Below, piece after piece: positions 26,189-35,619 of a stretch of DNA of 60,918 nucleotides. The notes under the pieces are model-generated. The model saw only the letters and a list, made by a program, of their open reading frames with translations, was not told the origin of the DNA and made no database searches. Each line of letters opens with the position of its first letter. Position 1 is the first letter of the stretch. Source of the DNA: Lachnospiraceae bacterium (GTDB lineage Bacteria; Bacillota; Clostridia; Lachnospirales; Lachnospiraceae); assembly GCA_017557525.1 (NCBI GenBank), contig JAFYYN010000135.1, positions 1 through 60,918 on the forward strand. Direction: 5' to 3'. The position numbers were made by a program, and so were the translations under genes.

Positions 26189-27466
26189 TTACAGATTTAT
26201 AAAATGGAAGCTCTTGCTACCGTCACAGTACGGAGCAACTAAGTGACCTTCACCGGTCATCTTGTATTTGTAGGTAACTAAGCCTTCGAGGCCTACCGGG
26301 CCTCTGGGAGGCATTTTACCGGTACTGATGCCTACTTCGGCACCAAAGCCGTACCTGTAACCATCCGCAAATCTGGTAGAGCAGTTGCAATATACATTTG
26401 CGGAATCAACCATATTAAAGAAATAATCTTTAGCATTATCATCAGAGGTTATGATACAGTCGGTATGATGCGAGCCGTAACTGTTAATATGTTCTATAGC
26501 CTCATCTATTGAATCAACAACTTTCAGAGATATTTCTTTGTCAAGATATTCTTTTTTAAATCCATTTTCATCAATTTCATTGCAGCCGATAAGCTGAGCA
26601 ACTTTTGAGTCGCCATTCATCCTGACTCCGGCATCTTTTAACCTTTCGGAAAGAAGGGGCAGGAATGTGTCAGCGATCTCAGAGTTAACAAGTACTGTTT
26701 CGACTGCGTTACAAACTGCGCTGTACTGCGTCTTTGCGTCGACTATTACGGAAAGAGCCATGTCAAAATCTGCCTGTTTATCCACATAAATATGACAGAT
26801 GCCGTCAGCATGTCCCATAACTGTTATCCTGGTGTTGTCCATGATATATCTTACAAAGGAGTTTGATCCTCTGGGGATAAGCAGGTCAACATATTTATCA
26901 CAGGTAAGCAGTTCACTGATCTCGGAACGTTCCTCAGCCTGAGCCATGCAGCCCTCGGGAAGTCCTGCTTCTACAGCTGCCTTGAATATTATATCGAAAA
27001 GCACTTTGTTAGTGCGCTTTGTTTCGCTGCCTCCCTTTAAGATACAGCAGTTTCCGCTTTTTAAGCAGAGTGTGGAAATCTGTATCAGGGCATCGGGACG
27101 TGCCTCAAAGATAACACCTATAACTCCAATCGGACAGGTAGACCTTGTAAGAGTCAAACCTTCGTCGAGCTGTCTTTTTAAGGATACGATATTTAAAGGA
27201 TCGGGAAGGCTTATCAGGCTTTCGATACCTTCGATAGAAGAGCGGAGCTTGTCCTCGCCAAACTTTAACCTTTTCATAACAGCCTGGGCAATGCCGCTCT
27301 GCTCAGCAGCTTCCATATCCTGCTTGTTAGCTTCAAAAATAGGAGCAGCATTGTTTTTTAATGCTTCGGCAATATGGCTTAAAGCCTTATTCCTGGTTTC
27401 TATCGATGAAGATGCAAGCTTGGGACTGTCCTTTTTTAGTAATTTAGCTTTTTCGGTAATATTCAT
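26189..27466 (-). CDS. proA: gamma-glutamyl phosphate reductase
   Basis: Reduces gamma-glutamyl phosphate to glutamate semialdehyde with NADPH, the second step of proline synthesis. The 425-residue protein belongs to the aldehyde dehydrogenase superfamily. Seen are CPIGVIGVIFEARPDA, LKGGSE, LIPRGSN, ITVMGHADGICHIYVD, the catalytic Cys in YSAVCNAVETVL, and the closing RGPVGLEGLVTYKYKM. It is the only minus-strand gene in the window and stands alone; proB, normally next to it, is absent. RBS GGGAGG lies about 20 bases before the start on the minus strand, somewhat far. Confidence 0.95.
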   Translation of the reverse strand: MNITEKAKLLKKDSPKLASSSIETRNKALSHIAEALKNNAAPIFEANKQDMEAAEQSGIAQAVMKRLKFGEDKLRSSIEGIESLISLPDPLNIVSLKRQLDEGLTLTRSTCPIGVIGVIFEARPDALIQISTLCLKSGNCCILKGGSETKRTNKVLFDIIFKAAVEAGLPEGCMAQAEERSEISELLTCDKYVDLLIPRGSNSFVRYIMDNTRITVMGHADGICHIYVDKQADFDMALSVIVDAKTQYSAVCNAVETVLVNSEIADTFLPLLSERLKDAGVRMNGDSKVAQLIGCNEIDENGFKKEYLDKEISLKVVDSIDEAIEHINSYGSHHTDCIITSDDNAKDYFFNMVDSANVYCNCSTRFADGYRYGFGAEVGISTGKMPPRGPVGLEGLVTYKYKMTGEGHLVAPYCDGSKSFHFINL

Positions 27467-27680
27467 GAACTTTATTTACTGCCCTTTGGCAGCCTCCCTT
27501 TCTGTAGATAATAACCCGTTTTATAAGTAAATAACGGTATCGGACCGTGAGATTTTAGCGGTTCCGATAAAAATATGACTTGCTGTATATAATAATTGAT
27601 TTTCCACACAAATGCAATAAAAAAATAAATTTTACTTGTTTTCTTAACAAAAATGTAATATTATATAAAGGAGTATACAA
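27467..27680. other. divergent spacer between proA and comEA-like gene
   Basis: The spacer holds a small hairpin CTGCC/GGCAG (27479-27492) in the proA leader and a larger one, TATCGGACCG/CGGTTCCGATA (27538-27569), followed on the plus side by AAAAATA. The rest is AT-rich and should carry both promoters, but no consensus pair stands out. A T-box for proline was looked for and not supported. Confidence 0.5.
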
Positions 27681-28292
27681 ATGAGTACAAAGGCAGAGAT
27701 TAAGAGAAAAAAAGAGTTTAAGAAAAAAATCAGTTTAGGTATGAAAGCTCTTTTTGCAATTGGACTTGTAGTACTTGGCTTGATTTACTATAGTTCAGGT
27801 AATGATGGAAACGAGGGTAACAACTCATCAGATACCTATAACATAACGGAAACTAAGGATAGTAAAGATAGCGGAAAGGGAGCCTCGGACTCTGGGAAAA
27901 AGAGTTCCGGGAACGGCAAAACAGGAGACAACAGTAGTACGAAAAATGATAATATCGATAAAAATGCTGTTGTAACTAACAAGGATAAATCGCATAATAA
28001 TGCTAACAATGACATAACAGACAGTGTTATTAACAAAGTATATGATGATACAGATACTGTAAAAGATGTAATTAACCATTACACAGAGGATGGTAAGCTT
28101 GATATAAATCTTGCTACGGCCGAGGAGCTATGTAAGCTTAACGGTATAGGAGAAAAGAGGGCTGCCGACATCATCGAATACAGAGATACAAACGGAAATT
28201 TCAAGAAAATAGAAGATATAATGAAGGTTAAGGGTATTAAGCAGGGAGTGTTTTCAAAGATAAAGGATTACATAACCTGTCCTATATCGTAA
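27681..28292 (+). CDS. ComEA-like helix-hairpin-helix membrane protein
   Basis: A 203-residue protein: a basic N-terminus, one membrane span (residues 22-41), a low-complexity Ser/Asn/Asp/Lys linker (45-130), and a C-terminal double helix-hairpin-helix, DINLATAEELCKLNGIGEKRAADIIEYR then FKKIEDIMKVKGIKQGVFSKI. This is the DNA-binding end of ComEA, the outer-face receptor for transforming DNA; the SLBB domain found in many ComEA proteins is replaced by the loose linker. comEC lies 3.2 kb downstream, after a two-component system and a GerMN lipoprotein. RBS AAAGGAG (27667-27673). Confidence 0.82.
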   Translation: MSTKAEIKRKKEFKKKISLGMKALFAIGLVVLGLIYYSSGNDGNEGNNSSDTYNITETKDSKDSGKGASDSGKKSSGNGKTGDNSSTKNDNIDKNAVVTNKDKSHNNANNDITDSVINKVYDDTDTVKDVINHYTEDGKLDINLATAEELCKLNGIGEKRAADIIEYRDTNGNFKKIEDIMKVKGIKQGVFSKIKDYITCPIS

Positions 28293-28355
28293 TATACGGG
28301 TGAGTCCAATATTTGCATATGCATCTGTTGGTATGACGTTCAAACAGGAGGAAGC

Positions 28356-29048
28356 ATGGGAGCAAAGATTCTTGTAGTTGACGATGAAGAGCTGATCGTT
28401 AAAGGTATAAAGTTTAATCTTACTCAGGATAAGATGGAGGTTGACTGCGCTTACGATGGTCAGCAGGCTATAGAAATGGCTAAGGAGAAGAAGTATGACT
28501 GTATCCTCCTTGACGTTATGCTTCCTGTTTTTTCAGGCTATGAGGTATGCCAGAGGATCAGAGAGTTTTCAAACATGCCCATTATCATGCTTACAGCAAA
28601 ATCTGAGGACAGTGACAAGATTCTCGGACTTGAGTACGGCGCTGACGATTATATTACAAAACCCTTTAATATCATGGAGGTTAAGGCCAGGATCAAGGCA
28701 GTAATGCGCAGAAACAGCCTTAACGAGAAATCCGGTGTAAAGAATAATGATATTCTTATTTTTGGTGATCTTAAGCTTGATCACAAAAACAGGATAGTTA
28801 ATATTTCCGGCAAGCTGATAAATCTTACATCAAAGGAATTTGATATACTTGAACTTTTACTTACCCATCCCAATACAGTATACAGCAGGGATGAGCTCTT
28901 AAAACTCATCTGGGGCGAGGATTTCCCAGGAGATGTAAGGACGGTGGATGTTCATGTGCGTCGTCTCAGGGAAAAAGTAGAAACAGATCCCGGTGATCCT
29001 AAGTATGTTTACACAAAGTGGGGAGCAGGTTACTATTTCCATGATTAG
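28356..29048 (+). CDS. OmpR-family response regulator
   Basis: A 230-residue regulator. The receiver (1-120) has KILVVDDEE, the phospho-acceptor Asp in CILLDVMLPVFSGYE, MLTAKSE and YITKPFN. The winged-helix domain (about 128-228) has LTSKEFDILELLLTHPNTVYSRDELLKLIWG and VRTVDVHVRRLREKVE, as in WalR/PhoP/ResD. RBS CAGGAGG. Its last eight bases overlap the kinase gene, so the two are translationally coupled. Target genes are not shown by the sequence; cell-envelope control is inferred from kinase type and the lipoprotein that follows. Confidence 0.93.
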   Translation: MGAKILVVDDEELIVKGIKFNLTQDKMEVDCAYDGQQAIEMAKEKKYDCILLDVMLPVFSGYEVCQRIREFSNMPIIMLTAKSEDSDKILGLEYGADDYITKPFNIMEVKARIKAVMRRNSLNEKSGVKNNDILIFGDLKLDHKNRIVNISGKLINLTSKEFDILELLLTHPNTVYSRDELLKLIWGEDFPGDVRTVDVHVRRLREKVETDPGDPKYVYTKWGAGYYFHD

Positions 29049-30489
29049 AAAATTCCTCAAACCCTTCAGGAGTATGAGCATTACCACATTCCTGACGGAT
29101 ATTGTTATATTTGCATTTGCTGCTGTCATCCTTGTGCTTAGTGCACTTTCTTTAAACAGGACTAATCTGATAGACGAGAAAGTGAAAAATGCACAAAGAT
29201 ATTTAAGCGAGCTTTCGGACAAGGTTATACTAAACGCTTATCTTGCCAATAAAGAGGATGCTTCCATCGGTAAGGAAATGAATCTTATGGCTGACAGCTA
29301 TGATGGCAGGATATTACTGATTGATTCTAATCTTAACTGCGTTAATGATACCTTTAATGTTGAAGTTGGAAAAACTTTTGTCTCAACTGATGTAGTAAGG
29401 GCCTTAAACGGAACTTCCGGCGAATATCGTGATGACGAAACCCAGATGGTAGAAATATACTACCCTATAATCAGTAAAAGTAATTCCGGTGAAAATGGAC
29501 TTAACGGAGTTATCATATTTTCTTTTTCGGTTGCATCGGAATATGAAGTATCGGACAGGCTTGGAAAGAGCCTGCTGCTGATAGTCATCCCTTGCGCTGT
29601 TCTGTTGCTGCTGATCGCAACCTTCCACAGCAGATACGTATCTAAGCCATTGGTGACAATGACAAAATCCCTTAACCACATAAGTGAAGGATATTTTGAC
29701 GATAAGCTTGAGATAAAGAGCTTTACGGAATTGGAAGATATGGCTGATGCCGTAAATAATATGCTTTTCAGGTTAAACAGTCTGGAAAATTCGCGTCAGG
29801 AATTCGTATCGAATGTATCCCATGAGCTAAAAACACCCCTTACTTCTATAAAGATCCTTGCGGATTCGCTTGTGCAGCAGCCGGATGCTCCGCCTGCCGT
29901 ATATCAGGAGTTTTTAGGTGATATTAATGCCGAGATAGACAGGGAAAACAGGATTATTACCGACCTGCTCGAGCTCGTTAAGCTCGACCGTAAAAACGGT
30001 GAGATGCATATTGCGATGGTATCGGTTAATGAGCTGCTTGAAATCCTTATGAAGAGGATAAAGCCCATTGCGCAGACCTATAATGTGGATCTGATATATG
30101 AGAGCTACAGAAAGGTCGACGCGGAGGTCGATGAGGTAAAAATGTCTCTCGCCATCTCAAATCTGGTGGAAAATGCCGTAAAATATAATAAAGAGGGTGG
30201 CTGGGTTAAGGTAACCCTGGACTCAGACCACAAGTATTTTATTGTTACGGTATCGGATTCAGGTATCGGTATACCGGAGAGCAGCGTAAAGCATATCTTT
30301 GACCGATTCTACCGAGTGGATAAGATGCGAGCAAGAAAGACCGGCGGTACAGGTCTGGGTCTGAGTATTACAAAGAGCGTTATACTTATGCATAACGGAC
30401 AGCTGCGTGTGGAGAGCACGGAGGGTGAGGGTACGACATTTACAGTCAAGGTGCCCTTATCATTTGTAGAAAAACAAAATACGGAATAA
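29041..30489 (+). CDS. sensor histidine kinase
   Basis: A 482-residue membrane kinase. One span lies at about residues 14-36, an extracellular sensor of about 130 residues follows, then a second span (about 175-197), HAMP, HisKA with the acceptor His in NVSHELKTPLTSIKIL, and HATPase with NLVENAVKYN, DSGIGIP and GGTGLGLS. Start ATG 29041 overlaps the regulator's stop; an earlier in-frame start (28993) would lie well inside that gene. It resembles WalK/PhoR kinases. It is followed eight bases on by a GerMN-domain lipoprotein, a layout like the actinobacterial MtrA-MtrB-LpqB set. Confidence 0.93.
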   Translation: MIRKFLKPFRSMSITTFLTDIVIFAFAAVILVLSALSLNRTNLIDEKVKNAQRYLSELSDKVILNAYLANKEDASIGKEMNLMADSYDGRILLIDSNLNCVNDTFNVEVGKTFVSTDVVRALNGTSGEYRDDETQMVEIYYPIISKSNSGENGLNGVIIFSFSVASEYEVSDRLGKSLLLIVIPCAVLLLLIATFHSRYVSKPLVTMTKSLNHISEGYFDDKLEIKSFTELEDMADAVNNMLFRLNSLENSRQEFVSNVSHELKTPLTSIKILADSLVQQPDAPPAVYQEFLGDINAEIDRENRIITDLLELVKLDRKNGEMHIAMVSVNELLEILMKRIKPIAQTYNVDLIYESYRKVDAEVDEVKMSLAISNLVENAVKYNKEGGWVKVTLDSDHKYFIVTVSDSGIGIPESSVKHIFDRFYRVDKMRARKTGGTGLGLSITKSVILMHNGQLRVESTEGEGTTFTVKVPLSFVEKQNTE

Positions 30490-30503
30490 GATAAAAGGTG
30501 CAT

Positions 30504-31478
30504 ATGAAAAGAATTGGTGGAAAAAAGCAGAAATTAAGCTTTGCGGTATTGATGATACTGCTTATTTTCGTATGCACTTCGTGCGGTAATGTTTCTTCTG
30601 CGTCAGACAGAGATGAGGAACCTAAAGATGGCGAGATAAAGATATACTGCACAAATTCTACTTACGACGGACTGTACTGGGAGAATTACAGGCTTGCTGA
30701 AAAAGATACGGAAGGAATGCTGCAGAATGTATTTGCGCTTTTGGGAAGTGCGCCTAAATCTGCATCACACAAAAAGGTGCTGCCTGATGATGTCAGCATA
30801 ATTTCATATTATTTCGGGAAGAACGGACAGCTGATCATAGATTTCTCCGCCCAGTATATGAATATGAGCAAAATCCAGGAGATACTGTGCAGAGCAGCTG
30901 TTGTAAAGACATTCTGCCAGATAAAGGGCGTGGAATATCTTGAGTTTTATGTTGAGGGCAAACCTCTTATGCATTCAGAAATACCCATTGGTATGATGAC
31001 TGACAGTGATTTTGTTATTTTTGACAGTAACAGCTCAGATCTCAATGAAAGTGCGACATTTACCCTCTATCTGACCGATGAGGAGGGTAAGTTGCTGCAG
31101 GAAAGCATCAGGATAATCGATATTGACGGAATGAAGACCTTGGAAGAGGTTGCTTTGGAAAACCTGATCTTGGGGCCTGATGAGTCAACTGGACTTAAAA
31201 CTGTCACAAACGAAAAAACAAAAATCAACAGGATAAGGACTTATGACGGAGTCTGCTATGTGGACTTTTCAGAAGAGTTTCTTACAAAACCCCAGAATAA
31301 AATAAGTGATGAAGTGGCAGTATATTCTGTCGTTAATACATTATGCGAAATCCCGGGCATTACCAGAGTTAAGATAACTGTAAATGGCACTGAACGAAAG
31401 AGTTACGGCAAGGTAGCCATTAATGATTTCCTTTCTCTGAAACCCGAGCTTATTGTGCAGGAAAAGGCAGGTGAATAA
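30504..31478 (+). CDS. GerMN-domain lipoprotein
   Basis: A 324-residue lipoprotein with signal peptide and lipobox CTSC (lipid on the second Cys). Two GerMN-like domains are visible: one with LPDDVSIISYYFGKNGQLIIDFSAQY, the other with RIRTYDGVCYVDFSEEFL and YSVVNTLCEIPGITRVKITVNG; the pattern of a strand ending in DFS and then a helix with the VV.T... motif is typical. Family members include GerM of spores and LpqB. Position next to the kinase suggests that it tunes the kinase's sensor outside the membrane. ATG 30504 is preferred over GTG 30498, with AAAAGG upstream. Its end overlaps comEC by eight bases. Confidence 0.85.
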   Translation: MKRIGGKKQKLSFAVLMILLIFVCTSCGNVSSASDRDEEPKDGEIKIYCTNSTYDGLYWENYRLAEKDTEGMLQNVFALLGSAPKSASHKKVLPDDVSIISYYFGKNGQLIIDFSAQYMNMSKIQEILCRAAVVKTFCQIKGVEYLEFYVEGKPLMHSEIPIGMMTDSDFVIFDSNSSDLNESATFTLYLTDEEGKLLQESIRIIDIDGMKTLEEVALENLILGPDESTGLKTVTNEKTKINRIRTYDGVCYVDFSEEFLTKPQNKISDEVAVYSVVNTLCEIPGITRVKITVNGTERKSYGKVAINDFLSLKPELIVQEKAGE

Positions 31479-33984
31479 ACTGGAAATTATTAAAGATCTT
31501 TGTTCACGACCGCTTGTGCTCGCGGGAGCCGGTGTGGCAGCCGGTATAATCGCAGGTGATTCGGGTGGCGGTCTGATCATATTGTTTACAGTCGTATTTC
31601 TCATATTTGTTTATAAAGCATATAAAACAGCAACAAAACAAAATCTTAAAAACAAACGTCTTGCAATTATTTTTCTTATTGTTCTTTCATTTCTTACCGG
31701 TATTTTTAGGATAAGAGATACTAAAAGTCTTGATCCGTCAAGTGTATTCCCCGATAAAGGTCTTAAAAACTCAGTTGTTACCGGCAGAATCTCGGATATT
31801 TCATATGGTAAAGAGCAATACATCATAATCCTTGATAATCCCCAGATAGAGCTTAAAGAATCAAATGACAAAATGCCTTTAGGTATGGTAATGGTATATT
31901 CTGACAGTTATGTTGGAAAACCGGGTGATATAGTTTACGCGGGAGGCACTTTATATTCATTTTCACCTGCAACAAATTACGGGCAGTTTGACCAGAGAGA
32001 ATATTATCTCTCAAAAGGGATAGTGCTAAAGCTTTATGCGGATGAGTGTAGGCTCGTAACTCAAAACAAGAGCATCACAGGGCTTGTAAAGGGCTTTCTG
32101 CTTGATCTGTCAGTAGACTTTCAGAGAGGGATCGGCCAAGCGTTTGATGAAAAGGACAGTGGGATACTTTATGCAATGCTTGCCGGTAACAGATCTGAGC
32201 TTGATGACTCGACAAAAGGCCTGTTTCAGAGGATGGGGATAGCACATGTATTAAGTATATCGGGTCTGCATATCACTCTTATAGGGCTGGGACTGTTTAA
32301 AATCCTTATGCTGCTTACAAAAAGGCTGAAATTTAGTGTGGCGGCAGCCTGTATATTTATTTTTCTTTACGGGATACTAACAGGCTTTTCTGTTTCAACA
32401 ACAAGAGCTGTTATAATGCTTTGCTGCATGCTGTGTGCAAAATTGCTTGGCGAAGCTTATGACGGTCAGAGTGCGGCAGGGTTTGCCGCTGTAATAATAC
32501 TTATATTAAACCCGCTTGAGCTTTACGAAGCTGGCTTTCAGTTATCTTTCATAGCGGTATTCGGTATATTTGCAGGAAATGAGATCAGAAAGAATCTGAA
32601 AATCAAATCACCCGTCCTTATATACCTCCTGCCTGCCTTAAGTGCCCAGATAGCAACCTTTCCGATAATCCTTTCTTCATATTATTCATTTTCCCCCTAC
32701 TCGATCGCAGCAAATATTATACTGCTGCCGTTTATGCCGGTTATAGTCGCATCAGGTTTTGCAGCCGGGATATTTGGGACTATGGCTCTCACGATAGAAA
32801 GTGGGACTTTATTAAGTATAGCCAGGATAATGGCGGGGCCTGCCCACTACATGCTTAAAGGTTATGAAAGTGTTTCAGCTTTCCTGCAAGGTATGCCGGG
32901 GGCAGATATTATCACCGGCTGCCCAAAGCTTTGGAAGATAATCGTATATTATCTGGCTTTGTTTATCCTTATAGCTTATAGCAGGGTATTAAAGTCAGCA
33001 CAGATAAACAGAACGCCTGTGAGTAACAGAATTAAGTGTAGCAGAATTAATTGTAGCCTAATGAAATATGGGAGCATATTCTTAATTTCTGTTATCGCAA
33101 TATCCTGTTTAATGATATACAGGGGAAAAGCTGACGGCCTTAAGGTGAGCTTTATCGATGTCGGTCAGGGGCTTTCAATGTATATTGAGGCTGACGGAAA
33201 GCATATCCTGGCCGATGGAGGAAGCAGCAACGTGAAAAATGTCGGTAAGTACAGGATAGAGCCATTCCTGCTCTGGAGCGGAGTGGATGAGATTGATTTT
33301 CTGCTGATATCCCATACGGATGAGGACCATATTAGTGGTATCAGGGAGCTGATAGAGGAGGGCAGGATCAGGATAGATAACCTTGTAACAGGTATTAACT
33401 ATGATGACAGTGAGCCTATCATAGCTCTTGCTAAAGAAAAAGGGATAAATGTTATAAAAGCAGAAGCAGGTAACATTATCGGTAATAATGCTGATTTATT
33501 TTCCGGTAAAGAAGAACATAATATAGATGAAGAGCCGGATACAAAAGCTGAACAGTATGACGGGCTGTTAATGAGGGTGCTTTCGCCTGACAGCGGGTTC
33601 ATATATGAGGATAAGAATCAGGCATCTTTAGTTATGGAACTAAAATACAAGGGGCTTTCAATGCTGTTTACAGGAGACTCTGATATTTATGCAGAAAGCG
33701 AGTATGTACGATATCTAGGCGGAGAAAGGATAAATATACTACAGTGTCCACATCACGGTTCAAAGTATTCGTCCTCAGAGCTGTTGCTAAGCACCATAAC
33801 TCCGGATGTTACGGTCATATCCTGCAGTAAGAACAATGTATACGGTCACCCGGCACATGAGACTCTGGATAGGCTCGAAGAGGCGGGAAGCAGGTATTAT
33901 GTGACATATGAGACCGGAATAGTCACAATAAGCTATGAAGGAGATGAAACTTTTAAGGTTTTAACTTTTATAAATAAAAATTGA
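31471..33984 (+). CDS. comEC: ComEC/Rec2 DNA-uptake channel protein
   Basis: An 837-residue membrane protein for passage of single-stranded transforming DNA. An N-terminal DUF4131-type region with spans leads to the Competence domain (GILYAMLAGNRSELDD, GIAHVLSISGLHITLIGLGLF, YGILTGFSVSTTRAVIM, GFQLSFIAVFGIF). A C-terminal metallo-beta-lactamase-like part has SFIDVGQGLSMYIE, DGGSSNVKN, LISHTDEDHISG, LLFTGD-like MLFTGDSD and CPHHGSKYSS. GTG 31471 overlaps the lipoprotein gene's stop and is chosen because AAAAGG lies just upstream; TTG 31453 is the other option. With the ComEA-like protein it suggests competence, though pilus genes are not in the window. Confidence 0.92.
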   Translation: MNKLEIIKDLCSRPLVLAGAGVAAGIIAGDSGGGLIILFTVVFLIFVYKAYKTATKQNLKNKRLAIIFLIVLSFLTGIFRIRDTKSLDPSSVFPDKGLKNSVVTGRISDISYGKEQYIIILDNPQIELKESNDKMPLGMVMVYSDSYVGKPGDIVYAGGTLYSFSPATNYGQFDQREYYLSKGIVLKLYADECRLVTQNKSITGLVKGFLLDLSVDFQRGIGQAFDEKDSGILYAMLAGNRSELDDSTKGLFQRMGIAHVLSISGLHITLIGLGLFKILMLLTKRLKFSVAAACIFIFLYGILTGFSVSTTRAVIMLCCMLCAKLLGEAYDGQSAAGFAAVIILILNPLELYEAGFQLSFIAVFGIFAGNEIRKNLKIKSPVLIYLLPALSAQIATFPIILSSYYSFSPYSIAANIILLPFMPVIVASGFAAGIFGTMALTIESGTLLSIARIMAGPAHYMLKGYESVSAFLQGMPGADIITGCPKLWKIIVYYLALFILIAYSRVLKSAQINRTPVSNRIKCSRINCSLMKYGSIFLISVIAISCLMIYRGKADGLKVSFIDVGQGLSMYIEADGKHILADGGSSNVKNVGKYRIEPFLLWSGVDEIDFLLISHTDEDHISGIRELIEEGRIRIDNLVTGINYDDSEPIIALAKEKGINVIKAEAGNIIGNNADLFSGKEEHNIDEEPDTKAEQYDGLLMRVLSPDSGFIYEDKNQASLVMELKYKGLSMLFTGDSDIYAESEYVRYLGGERINILQCPHHGSKYSSSELLLSTITPDVTVISCSKNNVYGHPAHETLDRLEEAGSRYYVTYETGIVTISYEGDETFKVLTFINKN

Positions 33985-34009
33985 CATGAGAGTATAGAAT
34001 GGTTATACT
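33981..34009 (+). promoter_or_regulatory. promoter of pssA operon, overlapping the comEC stop
   Basis: TTGACA (33981-33986) overlaps the comEC TGA (33982-33984); 17 bases later comes TATACT (34004-34009). A small hairpin CGTGCTTT/AAAGCATG (34023-34045) follows in the leader. Confidence 0.75.
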
Positions 34010-34070
34010 ACTAAAGGTAGGTCGTGCTTTAAGATAGAAAGCATGATCACATACATTATCGGAGGGAAAT

Positions 34071-34721
34071 ATGTTCGTAGGAATTTATAATTATACTGTA
34101 ATCATCACTTACTTAAGCCTCGTTTCAGCGGGAGTAGGAATGTTCTTTGCATCACAGGGCAGCTTTAAGGCAGCTCTGTTCTGTCTTCTGCTTTCGGGCT
34201 TATGTGATATGATAGACGGCCCTGTGTCCAGGACAAAAAAGAGGACTGAGACTGAGAAAAAGTTTGGTATCCAGATCGATTCACTTTGTGATCTGGTAAG
34301 CTTTGGTATCCAGCCCGGAGCTCTGGTATATTTTATAGCAGCCTCCAATTGCACATCACAAAGTGATCCTCTTAAGATCGTTGCACTTATCGTTGGTCTT
34401 GCTTTTGCTGTATGCGCAGTTATAAGACTTGCTTACTTTAATGTTACCGAAGAGGAACGTCAGGAAAAAGAGGGCGGAAAGAAACGTACAGGTTATCAGG
34501 GCTTACCTGTTACCAATTCCGCACTTATCATTCCGGCACTTTACAATGCGAGATATTTTACTGAGGGTAAGGTATTTTCTATCATAATGATAGCCGGACT
34601 TGCAATCGTAGCATTCCTCTATATATTAAACTTTAAGATGTTTAAGCTTAACGGAAAGAAACTTATACCGGTTGGTATATTTGGTGTGGCAGTACTTGTT
34701 GCATGTTTCTTTACACCATAA
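34071..34721 (+). CDS. pssA: CDP-diacylglycerol-serine O-phosphatidyltransferase
   Basis: Makes phosphatidylserine from CDP-diacylglycerol and serine in the membrane. The 216-residue protein has about six spans and the CDP-alcohol phosphatidyltransferase motif at residues 45-80: DMIDGPVSR, then GIQIDSLCDLVSFG, matching DG-x2-AR-x(n)-G-x3-D-x3-D with Ser in place of the usual Ala. PGALVYF and RLAYFNV are typical of PssA. RBS CGGAGGG. The decarboxylase gene follows 21 bases on, so the two together make phosphatidylethanolamine. Confidence 0.93.
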   Translation: MFVGIYNYTVIITYLSLVSAGVGMFFASQGSFKAALFCLLLSGLCDMIDGPVSRTKKRTETEKKFGIQIDSLCDLVSFGIQPGALVYFIAASNCTSQSDPLKIVALIVGLAFAVCAVIRLAYFNVTEEERQEKEGGKKRTGYQGLPVTNSALIIPALYNARYFTEGKVFSIIMIAGLAIVAFLYILNFKMFKLNGKKLIPVGIFGVAVLVACFFTP

Positions 34722-34742
34722 AATTTTTTACAGGAGTTAAAA

Positions 34743-35603
34743 TTGAACTACAAGGATAGAGACGGAAAAGAATATATAATAAGCACATCTCAGGACAGGT
34801 TTCTGCGTTTTCTGTATACAAACAGATTGGGCAGGAGCCTTTTAAAAGTTATGATATCCGATAAGGTGACAGGACTTATTGAGTGGTATATGAATACCAG
34901 ACTGTCCACCTTAAAGATTGACGGTTTCATAAAGGAAAATAATATCAGGATATCTGATTATGAGAAAAAGTTTTATAAGAATTATAATGAATTCTTTACC
35001 AGAAGGATAAAGAAGAGCAAACGTCCGATAAATATGGATGAGAATGCTCTTATTTCCCCTTCGGACGGTAAGGTTACAGTATATCCTATCTCGGACAAGC
35101 TGATAGTAAATATCAAGCGTATAGATTATTCGGTAAAATCCCTGCTGCTTGACAGGGAGCTGGCAGAGGAAATGGAAGGCGGCTGGCTCTATGTTATAAG
35201 GCTTACCGTGGATAATTATCACAGGTACTGTTATCCCGACAGCGGCTATCAGTATGAAAATTACTATATACCCGGAGTATTCCATACGGTTAATCCGGTT
35301 GCCCTTGAGAATACAAGCGTTTTTGCACAGAATGCAAGGGCATATACGATAATCGACAGCGACCATTTCGGCAGGCTTATCCAGATGGAAGTCGGAGCAA
35401 TGGGAGTCGGCAGGATTGTAAACCATAAGGAATCCACCTTTGTAAAAAGAGGCGAGGAAAAGGGATATTTTGAGTTTGGCGGTTCCACCATATGCCTGTT
35501 TGTAACCAAGGATGGGGCAAAGCCTGACGAGGATATCATAAAGAATACGGCTGACGGATATGAGACGCTCGTGAAAATGGGTGAGAAGATAGGGCATATT
35601 TAA
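34743..35603 (+). CDS. psd: phosphatidylserine decarboxylase proenzyme
   Basis: Turns phosphatidylserine into phosphatidylethanolamine. The 286-residue proenzyme would cut itself before Ser248 in FGGSTICLF, leaving a pyruvoyl group; Gly-Gly-Ser-Thr replaces the more common Leu-Gly-Ser-Thr. Other family parts are NEFFTRRIK, ISPSDGKVTVYP, LTVDNYHRYCYPDSG and GRIVNHKES. The start is TTG 34743, with AGGAG (34730-34734) upstream. Its N-terminus contains no clear membrane span, as in the shorter type-II enzymes. It is coupled to pssA and followed 16 bases later by holA. Confidence 0.93.
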   Translation: MNYKDRDGKEYIISTSQDRFLRFLYTNRLGRSLLKVMISDKVTGLIEWYMNTRLSTLKIDGFIKENNIRISDYEKKFYKNYNEFFTRRIKKSKRPINMDENALISPSDGKVTVYPISDKLIVNIKRIDYSVKSLLLDRELAEEMEGGWLYVIRLTVDNYHRYCYPDSGYQYENYYIPGVFHTVNPVALENTSVFAQNARAYTIIDSDHFGRLIQMEVGAMGVGRIVNHKESTFVKRGEEKGYFEFGGSTICLFVTKDGAKPDEDIIKNTADGYETLVKMGEKIGHI

Positions 35604-35619
35604 ATCAGAGGTACTTTAG

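Noticed and set aside
27467-27680. Proline T-box in front of proA
   Set aside because: The CGGAACCG hairpin on the minus strand recalled a T-box antiterminator, but the specifier loop and the GGGTGGNACCGCG core are absent.
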